From NCBI GenBank assembly GCA_002396205.1, contig DGXB01000097.1:1-38606 (forward strand): DNA of 38,606 nucleotides, read 5' to 3'. A program made the translations under genes and the position numbers. Positions 7,894 through 14,652 of the stretch are shown here, piece by piece. The DNA is from Bacteroidales bacterium UBA4243. Its GTDB lineage: Bacteria > Bacteroidota > Bacteroidia > Bacteroidales > F082. The notes beneath the pieces were generated by a model. That model had not been told where the DNA came from and made no database searches. It worked only from the letters and a program-made list of their open reading frames with translations. Position 1 is the stretch's first letter. Each line of letters opens with the position of its first letter.

Positions 7894-7897
7894 ATCA

Positions 7898-8977
7898 TCA
7901 AGTCAAAGCCTCTCTTTCAACGATAACTCCACTTCCGATGACATACGGCTCCGTCTCATGGTAAACAACCCCAAACTGCCCTGGGGCCACGCCTGAAATG
8001 GCCACCTCCGACTCAATGTCGGCACCTCGCTCCGAGAGGTGCAAAGTCCCAAAGGTGAACTCCGGCTGGTGACGGATCTTGAAGCGCACGCGCTGCCCGT
8101 CGACGAACTGCAGCTTGGGGTTCATCGGCTGCAAGTCGCCCAAAGGCACGATGTTGGTGTATTGTGCCACAGGGTCGTAGCCCTGCGAGACGTAGACGAT
8201 GTTGTTCGGGATGTCTTTCTTCACCACAAACCAGGGCCCACCGCCCAAGCCCAAGCCCTTGCGCTGCCCGATGGTGTGGAACCAAAAGCCTTTGTGACGA
8301 CCGAGTTTCTTGCCCGTTTCCAGCTCCACGATGTCGCCAGGCATCTCACCAAGGTATTCGCGGATGTAGTCGTTGTAGTTGATTTTTCCGAGGAAACAAA
8401 TCCCCTGACTGTCATGGCGTTCGGCACTCGGGAGTTTATATTGTGCGGCCAATTTGCGTACTTCGGGCTTCGGTATGTCGCCGATGGGGAAGATGACCTT
8501 GCTCAGTTGGGCGTATGTGATGCGCCCGAGGAAATAGGTCTGGTCCTTGAAGGTGTCGGCAGCGGTGCCGAGCCAGAAGATGCCGTCTTTGTCTTCCCAC
8601 GAGCGGGCGTAATGTCCCGTGGCAATTTTGTTGAAGTTGTGGCCTTCCTTCTCCTCGAAGGCACCTAATTTTATCCAACGGTTGCACATCACGTCGGGGT
8701 TGGGCGTGAGGCCCTTACGCACCATCTCCATGGTGTATTTCCCGACGGTCTCGAAATACTCGTGCTGCAGGTCGACGATGTCGAACTTGCAGCCGTATTT
8801 CTTTGCGATATAAGTCGTTATCTCAATGTCTTCCTCCGACGGGCAACTCGACAGGTCTTCCTTGCCTTCCATACCTATTTTAATATAGAAGATATGCGGG
8901 TCATAGCCCTGCTCCTTGAGCAGCGGCACCACCACCGAGCTGTCGACGCCCCCCGAAACCAATGCGGCAATATTCAT
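7898..8977 (-). CDS. mnmA: tRNA-specific 2-thiouridylase MnmA
   Basis: The 359-residue enzyme puts the sulfur of s2U at wobble position 34 of tRNA Lys, Glu and Gln, using ATP to adenylate the uridine. The N-terminal PP-loop SGGVDSS is at residues 8-14. The two catalytic cysteines are expected in PDVMCNRWIK (near residue 98) and DSQGICFLG (near 194). GLGLGGGPWFVV near 244 belongs to the central domain, and the C-terminal beta-barrel ends in PGQFGVVY. Length is normal. The 3' end abuts the repeat array at 7678-7893, so transcripts probably run into those hairpins. A TATTTTTG box sits 17 nt upstream. Assignment is secure. Confidence 0.96.
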   Translation of the reverse strand: MNIAALVSGGVDSSVVVPLLKEQGYDPHIFYIKIGMEGKEDLSSCPSEEDIEITTYIAKKYGCKFDIVDLQHEYFETVGKYTMEMVRKGLTPNPDVMCNRWIKLGAFEEKEGHNFNKIATGHYARSWEDKDGIFWLGTAADTFKDQTYFLGRITYAQLSKVIFPIGDIPKPEVRKLAAQYKLPSAERHDSQGICFLGKINYNDYIREYLGEMPGDIVELETGKKLGRHKGFWFHTIGQRKGLGLGGGPWFVVKKDIPNNIVYVSQGYDPVAQYTNIVPLGDLQPMNPKLQFVDGQRVRFKIRHQPEFTFGTLHLSERGADIESEVAISGVAPGQFGVVYHETEPYVIGSGVIVEREALT

Positions 8978-8994
8978 GGGTTAGATATTTTCTG

Positions 8995-9002
8995 CAAAAA
9001 TA
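8995..9002 (-). promoter_or_regulatory. -7 box for mnmA
   Basis: The minus strand reads TATTTTTG followed by CA, 17 nt before the mnmA start. No clear TTTG -33 element is present. Confidence 0.55.
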
Positions 9003-9018
9003 GGTATTTTTTCGTTGT

Positions 9019-9043
9019 ATGGCTGTCATATTATGGCAGCCAT
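9019..9043. repeat. Hairpin between GH92 gene and mnmA
   Basis: ATGGCTGTCATA and TATGGCAGCCAT pair around a single T, 12 bp with one G-T wobble. The GGCTGTC...GGCAGCC core resembles the longer inverted repeat at 30355-30439. It may terminate or stabilise the GH92 transcript, but no T-run follows on the minus strand. Confidence 0.55.
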
Positions 9044-9058
9044 ATGTCGCAAAATCAT

Positions 9059-11455
9059 TTATTCCGTCATCGAATACGGTTTGTCCTCAGTCTTCAGTCC
9101 TCGTTCAAGGTTGGGCTGCGGTCCCATCTCAAAGACGAGTTCACCACCTTGCATCAACTGCTCATGGGTGAGATAGAGCTTGCTGATTTCCTGCCCGTTG
9201 AGCGTCACCTTCTGCACATAGCGGTTCTCGTCGCTCACCTTAGGCGCCTTGATTTCCAAGGTCTTGCCATTGCCGAGACGTACTTTCAAATAGGGCAGAT
9301 AAGGCGCACCAAGCACATATTGGTCGCTGCCGGGGCAAACGGGGTAGAAGCCCATGGCCGAGAAGATGTACCACGCCGACATCTGGCCGCAGTCGTCGTT
9401 GCCGCAGAGCCCGTCGATGTTGTTCTTGTAGAAGCGGTTCATGATCTCGCGAAGCCAATACTGTGTCTTGTAAGGCTTTGAGGTCCAGTTGTATAGATAG
9501 GCGATATGGTGCGCAGGTTCGTTGCCGTGGTTGTAGCAACCCATCAGGCCTTCCTCGGTAACGTCTTCGGTGTTCTCGAAGAACTCAGGTGGCAGGTGCA
9601 TCACGAAAAGTGTATCCAAATTGGATACAAATTGCGCCTCTCCGCCCATGGCCTCGATGAGACCTTTCACGTCGTGCGGCACGTAGAACGAATACACCCA
9701 CGAGTTGCCTTCCACGAAGCCCTCGCCTTCGGTGTCGAAGAGGCTGAAAGGTGTTTTCCAAGTGCCGTCACTCATCTTTGGGCGGGCAAAGCCAAGCGTG
9801 GTGTCGAAGGTGTTGCGCCAGTTGGCAGCACGTTGCTTGTAGGTTTTGGCCATCTCGGTATTGCCGGCCTTCAGCGCGGCTTGGTAGATGGCCCAGTCGT
9901 CGTAGGCATATTCCAGCGTGATGGAGACGCAGCCGCTGTTCTTGTCGAAGGGGACGTAACCAAGTTGCTGGTAGGCATCGAGGTTGACGTAATAGGGGCA
10001 GGTGGAGCTTTGACGCATTGCATCTAGCATACTGTTTGTCAAAGGTGGTGTGTCTCCTGGATTGCTTCGTCGTGCCTCCTCGCAATGACGCAACACGCCC
10101 TTGGCGTAAGCGTCGGCCAGGACGGAGACGCCATGATAGCCGATCATGCACCAGTTTTCATTGCCCATGTGCGACCAAACGGGCAGCAAGCCGTGAACGC
10201 TCTGCTCGCTGTGTTTCAGCATCGACTGCACCATGTCGGCATTGCGTTGTGGGTGCAGCACGTTGAAGAGCGGATGCAGGGCACGGTAGGTGTCCCAAAG
10301 CGAGAACACGGTGTAGTTGGTGAAGCCTTCGGCCTGATGGATGTTGTGGTCAAGGCCGCGATACTGTCCGTCCACGTCCATGTAGATGGAGGGATTGATC
10401 ATCGTGTGATAAAGCGAAGTGTACAGCATCGCCTTCTGGTCTTCAGTGCCTTCTGCTTGCAGGATGGAGAGTTCCTTGTTCCATTTGGATTGCGTTTCGG
10501 CCAACAATTGCTCAAAGTTTCGGCCATCGGTCTCGGCATGGAGGTTGCGCAAGGCGCCTTCGGTGCTGGTGGCCGAGAGTGCGACTTTCATCTCCAAAGT
10601 ATTGGGATTGCCAAAGGTGAAATAGGCCACAATCTTTCGCCCCGTCATCTCAGGGAAGTTGTGTTTGACGTCGAATTTGCCCCAGCCGCCATTGTATTTG
10701 GGCTTCTCCAACTCACGATAGCCATAGTCGGCGATGGGCTGGTTGAAGCTGATGGCAAAGTAGGTGTAGTTCGTTCTCGCCCAGCCGTTGGTGATGCGAT
10801 AACCCGTCAGCAGGGTGTCGTTTTCCACGCGGAGGTTGGCCCAGAGGGTCTTGCCGTCGTAGTTGTAGATACCGTGTTGCAAGTCCAAAATGATACTGCC
10901 GTCTCGCCCTTGTGGGAAGGTATAGCGGTGGATGCCAGCATGTTCGGTGGCTGTGAGTTGTGCCTTCACGCCGTAATCTTGCAGAAAGACTTCGTAATAG
11001 CCTGGCGTGGCGATTTCGCTATCATGGGAGAAACGCGACCGATAGCCCGCATCGGGGTGGGTTTGTGTGCCGGGATTGAACTTGATTTCACCCGTGACGG
11101 GCATCACCAAAATGTCGCCCAAATCGGAATGGCCCGTGCCGCTGAAGTGGGTGTGGCTGAAGCCCACGATGGTGCTGTCTCTGTGCTGATAACCAGCGCA
11201 GTACTCATACACTCTCGGCTGGTAAATACCGTCGATGTTGTGCGGCACAGTGTCGGTGTCAGGACTGAGTTGCACGATGCCGAAAGGCACGCAAGCCCCT
11301 GGGAATGTGTGCCCCATGCCGTTCGTCCCGATGATGGGGTTGACGTATTGCAGATAGTCGGCGGCGCTGTCGTTCCCGACAACGTCTGATGGTTTTTCCT
11401 GGCAGCCGAAAGTAAAGCATGTCAGGATAATGAGATAAAGATAGTGTTTATTCAT
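9059..11455 (-). CDS. GH92 family alpha-mannosidase, lipoprotein
   Basis: The 798-residue exo-acting alpha-mannosidase releases mannose from N-glycan or fungal mannan side chains using a calcium-assisted inverting mechanism (family knowledge). The start at 11455 gives a lipoprotein signal, MNKHYLYLIILTCFTFGC, with the acylated cysteine at residue 18; an upstream start at 11494 would bury it. Family blocks are clear: YVNPIIGTNGMGHTFPGACVPFG near residue 35, VHGLLPVWSH in the middle, GNEPAHHIAYLYN and GLCGNDDCGQMSAWYIFSAMGFYPV near the end. The protein is likely periplasmic or on the outer membrane. Between AYAKGV and MLDAMRQ it carries about 20 extra residues beginning LRHCEEARRSNPGDT, encoded by a dispersed repeat that also occurs at 6253-6283. 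No SusC/D pair or other glycosidase is nearby. Confidence 0.93.
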   Translation of the reverse strand: MNKHYLYLIILTCFTFGCQEKPSDVVGNDSAADYLQYVNPIIGTNGMGHTFPGACVPFGIVQLSPDTDTVPHNIDGIYQPRVYEYCAGYQHRDSTIVGFSHTHFSGTGHSDLGDILVMPVTGEIKFNPGTQTHPDAGYRSRFSHDSEIATPGYYEVFLQDYGVKAQLTATEHAGIHRYTFPQGRDGSIILDLQHGIYNYDGKTLWANLRVENDTLLTGYRITNGWARTNYTYFAISFNQPIADYGYRELEKPKYNGGWGKFDVKHNFPEMTGRKIVAYFTFGNPNTLEMKVALSATSTEGALRNLHAETDGRNFEQLLAETQSKWNKELSILQAEGTEDQKAMLYTSLYHTMINPSIYMDVDGQYRGLDHNIHQAEGFTNYTVFSLWDTYRALHPLFNVLHPQRNADMVQSMLKHSEQSVHGLLPVWSHMGNENWCMIGYHGVSVLADAYAKGVLRHCEEARRSNPGDTPPLTNSMLDAMRQSSTCPYYVNLDAYQQLGYVPFDKNSGCVSITLEYAYDDWAIYQAALKAGNTEMAKTYKQRAANWRNTFDTTLGFARPKMSDGTWKTPFSLFDTEGEGFVEGNSWVYSFYVPHDVKGLIEAMGGEAQFVSNLDTLFVMHLPPEFFENTEDVTEEGLMGCYNHGNEPAHHIAYLYNWTSKPYKTQYWLREIMNRFYKNNIDGLCGNDDCGQMSAWYIFSAMGFYPVCPGSDQYVLGAPYLPYLKVRLGNGKTLEIKAPKVSDENRYVQKVTLNGQEISKLYLTHEQLMQGGELVFEMGPQPNLERGLKTEDKPYSMTE
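10056..10090 (-). repeat. Dispersed repeat inserted in frame in the GH92 gene
   Basis: On the minus strand the ends are CGTCATTGCGA and GCAATCCAGG, the same as the intergenic copy at 6253-6283. In the GH92 reading frame it is translated RHCEEARRSNPG. Reading continues through it without a stop. Confidence 0.85.
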
Positions 11456-11574
11456 GGAATTGACAGGTTTTATCGCCAACCAAACGGCACTCATTCAGAT
11501 AAGACTCTCCCATGAGGTGTTTTAGGAGTTCCAAAGTGTGGGGTTCGATTGTGCGAAGTGATAACATCTTTTGG

Positions 11575-11582
11575 CAAAATTA
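11575..11582 (-). promoter_or_regulatory. -7 box for the GH92 gene
   Basis: The minus strand reads TAATTTTG, giving a leader of about 110 nt before the GH92 start. It is divergent from the dnaG promoter 42 bp away. Confidence 0.5.
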
Positions 11583-11623
11583 CTCATTTTCCAGGAACCA
11601 ACACGTTTTTTGTCCTTTTTTAC

Positions 11624-11631
11624 TATTTTTG
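11624..11631 (+). promoter_or_regulatory. -7 box for dnaG
   Basis: TATTTTTG lies 17 nt before the dnaG ATG at 11649. Because it falls within the open frame upstream of that ATG, it argues against the longer start at 11571. Confidence 0.6.
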
Positions 11632-11648
11632 CCATTCAATTCGCAACG

Positions 11649-13613
11649 ATGGCCATACCAAGGGAAACAGTGGAGCAAATCCTGCAAGCCGCTCACATCG
11701 AGGAGGTTGTAGGCGAGTTCGTCACGCTGAAGAAGCGTGGGTCGAACCTGTGGGGCAATTGCCCGTTCCACAACGAGAAGACGCCGTCGTTCAGCGTCAA
11801 TCCGGCGCGAAACATCTTCAAGTGCTTCGGCTGCGGAAAGGCGGGCGACTCAGCCAAGTTCCTCATGGAACACGAGCATTTCTCCTATCCCGAGGCACTG
11901 CGCTACCTGGCCAAGAAATACAACATCAAAATCGAGGAGAGGGAGCAGACAGCCGAGGAGATCATGCAGCAGAGCATCCGCGAGAAGATGTTCAACATCA
12001 ACGAGTTTGCCAACAAGTATTTCGTTGATACGCTGTGGAACACCGACGAGGGCAAGACCATCGGCCTGCAATATTTCCGCGAACGCGGCTACCTCAACCC
12101 CATCATCGAGAAGTTCCAACTTGGCTACAGTCCCGCCAAGTGGGATGCCTTCACGACCTACGCCAAACAGAACGGCTACAGCGACGAGCTTTTGGAGCAA
12201 ATCGGCCTCTCGCTCAAAGGCAATAAAGGGCTTTACGACCGCTACCACGGCCGCGTGATGTTTCCTATCCACAACCTGACGGGACGCGTCATCGGTTTCG
12301 GCGGGCGCATCCTCGTCAACGACCCGGAGAAGAAAAGCCCGAAGTACCAGAACTCGCCCGAGTCGGAGATTTACGACAAGAAGCAGACGCTCTATGGCAT
12401 CTATTTCGCCAAAAACGCCATCGCTCGCCAGGACGAGTGCATCCTCGTGGAAGGCTATTTTGACGTGTTGCGAATGCACCAAATCGGCATCGAGAACGTG
12501 GTGGCCAGCAGCGGCACCTCGCTCACGATGGAGCAAATCCGTTTGGTCAAACGCTACACGAAGAACATCACCATGCTCTACGACGGTGACTCGGCTGGTA
12601 TCCATGCGGCCTTGCGAGGCACCGACATGATCTTGGGCGAAGGCATGAACGTGCGCATCGTGGTGCTGCCACCCGAGCACGACCCCGACACCTTCGGCAA
12701 GGACTTTTCGGTGGAATACGTGAGCAACTACTTGAAAGAGAACGCGAAAGACTTCATCCGCTTCAAGACCGAACTCCTCCTGAAAGATGCCGAAAACGAC
12801 CCTATCAAGCGTGGACAGGTCATCCGCGACATCGTGGAAACCATCTCCGTCATCCCCGACAGCATTTTCCGCATCACCTACGTCAAGGAATGCAGCCGCC
12901 TGCTCGACATGCCCGAGCAGACGCTCACCAACGAGCTGAACAAAATCCTGCGGGCGAAACTCAAAAAGACTTTGGGCATCGAGGACAATGTCGTGGTTCC
13001 CGTCCCGGAAACCAATGCCACCACCCAAAACCAAGACGAAACCGTTGAAGACCAGCTGCCTGCGGGCTATTATCAAGAGCGCGAGTTGGTGAAGCTGCTG
13101 CTGATGTACGGCAAGGAGATGATTGTCGACGAACGCATCAACGAGAGCGGTGAGCGGATTTTGGAGCAAGTCTCGGTGGCGCAATTCATCATCGACGACC
13201 TGAAGAACGATGGTTTTGTGTTCACCAACGCGGTCAACCAGAAGATTTTCAACATCTTCGACCATGCCATCGACGAAGGCATCATCCCCGACGACAGTTT
13301 CTTCGTTTCGAACGAAGACGAAACCATCGCCGAACGTGCCGCCGACCTCCTTTCGTCGCCCTACAAGCTCGACCAGTGGGAGAAATATGGCATCTTTGTC
13401 AAGCAAGAGCAGGACGTGTTGAAAGCCACGGTGTTGTCGTCGATTTACCGCTACAAGGACCTCATCATCGAGGCACGGCGCAAGGCGGTTGAGGAAGAGC
13501 TGAAAACCGCCGCCGACCCCGACGACCAGCTCATCCTCTTGAAGCGCAAGAAGGACCTCGACGACATCCGTATGCAGATTAATAAGGAGTTGGGCATTGT
13601 CATTGCGAAATAA
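11649..13613 (+). CDS. dnaG: DNA primase
   Basis: The 654-residue enzyme makes RNA primers for chromosome replication. The CHC2 zinc finger has C38, H41, C59 and C62 (NCPFHNEK...FKCFGCGKAG). The RNA-polymerase core follows, with LGYSPAKWDAF and YHGRVMFPIHN near residues 155-205. The TOPRIM domain is near residues 260-345, with the acidic motifs VEGYFDVL and LYDGDSAG. A less conserved C-terminal region of about 200 residues should bind the replicative helicase DnaB. The frame is open 26 codons further upstream, but MAIPRETVEQIL matches the normal N-terminus and a -7 box lies inside the extension. map follows 30 nt downstream with its own -7 box. Confidence 0.96.
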   Translation: MAIPRETVEQILQAAHIEEVVGEFVTLKKRGSNLWGNCPFHNEKTPSFSVNPARNIFKCFGCGKAGDSAKFLMEHEHFSYPEALRYLAKKYNIKIEEREQTAEEIMQQSIREKMFNINEFANKYFVDTLWNTDEGKTIGLQYFRERGYLNPIIEKFQLGYSPAKWDAFTTYAKQNGYSDELLEQIGLSLKGNKGLYDRYHGRVMFPIHNLTGRVIGFGGRILVNDPEKKSPKYQNSPESEIYDKKQTLYGIYFAKNAIARQDECILVEGYFDVLRMHQIGIENVVASSGTSLTMEQIRLVKRYTKNITMLYDGDSAGIHAALRGTDMILGEGMNVRIVVLPPEHDPDTFGKDFSVEYVSNYLKENAKDFIRFKTELLLKDAENDPIKRGQVIRDIVETISVIPDSIFRITYVKECSRLLDMPEQTLTNELNKILRAKLKKTLGIEDNVVVPVPETNATTQNQDETVEDQLPAGYYQERELVKLLLMYGKEMIVDERINESGERILEQVSVAQFIIDDLKNDGFVFTNAVNQKIFNIFDHAIDEGIIPDDSFFVSNEDETIAERAADLLSSPYKLDQWEKYGIFVKQEQDVLKATVLSSIYRYKDLIIEARRKAVEEELKTAADPDDQLILLKRKKDLDDIRMQINKELGIVIAK

Positions 13614-13618
13614 AACCG

Positions 13619-13626
13619 TAATTTTG
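13619..13626 (+). promoter_or_regulatory. -7 box for map
   Basis: TAATTTTG lies 17 nt before the map start, in the 30-nt gap after dnaG. An imperfect ATTG at 13596-13599 is 19 nt upstream. Confidence 0.5.
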
Positions 13627-13643
13627 CGGCCAAATTTTCGAGT

Positions 13644-14498
13644 ATGTTTACAAGACGTAAGAGATGGCGTGTCCCGGCCGGACAGGAACCGACAGCATTG
13701 GATCGTAGGGTGATGGCGATGGAAGCCCGTGGCGCATTGGTGCCCAAGCGCAGCCTCATCCGCACCCCCGAAGAGATTGAAGGCATCAAGAAGAGCGGCG
13801 TCATCAACACCGCCATCCTCGACCTTGTGGGCGAGAAGATCCACGCGGGCATGAGCACCCTCGAAATCAACGATTTGGTGCATAACTACACTATCGAACA
13901 CGGTGCCATCCCCGCCACATTGGGCTACGAAGGTTTCCCGAAAAGCGTTTGCACTTCCATCAACGAGGTGGTGTGCCACGGCATCCCCTCTGCCGACGAC
14001 ATCCTGAAGGAAGGCGACATCATCAACGTGGACTGCACCACCATCCTCGACGGTTTCTATGCCGACGCCTCGCGCATGTACGTCATCGGGCAGACCACGG
14101 CACGCAAACAGAAACTCGTCGATGTGGCCAAGGAATGCCTCTATATCGGCATGGAGGCCGCCAAGCCTTACGGCTTCGTGGGCGACATCGGCAACGCCAT
14201 CGAGAAGCACGCCCACAAGAACGGCTTCAGCGTGGTGCGCGACCTCTGCGGACACGGTGTGGGCCTCAAGTTCCACGACGACCCCGAGGTGCTCCACTAT
14301 GGCAAGAAAGGCGTGGGCATGGTGTTGGTGCCCGGCATGGTGTTCACCATCGAGCCGATGATCAACATGGGCACGTGGAAGGTCTTCATCGACAGCGCCG
14401 ACGGCTGGACCGTCATCACCGACGACGAGCTGCCCTCAGCGCAATGGGAACACACGTTTTTAATGACGGAGACGGGGCTCGAAATCCTGACGCATTAA
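13644..14498 (+). CDS. map: Type I methionine aminopeptidase
   Basis: The 284-residue enzyme removes the initiator methionine from new proteins. The five metal ligands are D130, D141, H204, E237 and E269, in VDCTT, ADASRM, GHGVG, FTIEPM and QWEHT; the spacing between them matches the E. coli enzyme to within one residue. The protein has about 33 extra N-terminal residues compared with E. coli MetAP, beginning MFTRRKRWRVPAGQEP and running to LVPKRSLIRTPEEIEGIK. This basic, Pro-containing extension is known from MetAP I variants in other phyla and may contact the ribosome (inference). A tandem array of palindromes starts 2 nt after the stop codon. Confidence 0.95.
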   Translation: MFTRRKRWRVPAGQEPTALDRRVMAMEARGALVPKRSLIRTPEEIEGIKKSGVINTAILDLVGEKIHAGMSTLEINDLVHNYTIEHGAIPATLGYEGFPKSVCTSINEVVCHGIPSADDILKEGDIINVDCTTILDGFYADASRMYVIGQTTARKQKLVDVAKECLYIGMEAAKPYGFVGDIGNAIEKHAHKNGFSVVRDLCGHGVGLKFHDDPEVLHYGKKGVGMVLVPGMVFTIEPMINMGTWKVFIDSADGWTVITDDELPSAQWEHTFLMTETGLEILTH

Positions 14499-14500
14499 AG

Positions 14501-14620
14501 AGTTACCGCCATATATTCCTGAAAAATACATGGCGGTAAGTGCCAAAAAAAACGAGTTACCGCCGAGTATTCCGAAAAAATACTTGGCGGTAAGTCTATA
14601 AAAAAACGGGTTATCGCCAA
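14501..14620. repeat. 54-bp tandem palindrome array between map and the MBOAT gene
   Basis: Units beginning AGTTACCGCC, AGTTACCGCC and GGTTATCGCC start at 14501, 14555 and 14609, an exact 54-bp period. The first two each hold a 37-nt hairpin, TTACCGCC...GGCGGTAA, at 14503-14539 and 14557-14593; the second pairs over 15 bp with one G-T wobble. The third is only a half unit. Each later unit is preceded by a run of seven or eight A, so on the minus strand hairpin 2 is followed by a T-run. The position between convergent genes and the T-run suggest a terminator for the MBOAT operon. Confidence 0.85.
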
Positions 14621-14652
14621 ACATGGTAAACACATCCCGTGTTTTGCAGTCC

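Noticed and set aside
11456..11494. Upstream start for the GH92 gene
   Set aside because: It would place 13 polar residues before the lipoprotein signal. The ATG at 11453-11455 gives a normal signal peptide.
11850..14297. 815-residue minus-strand open frame opposite dnaG and map
   Set aside because: It is antisense to two clear housekeeping genes, is rich in His/Val/Asp as expected of reverse translation of biased codons, and has no recognisable domain.
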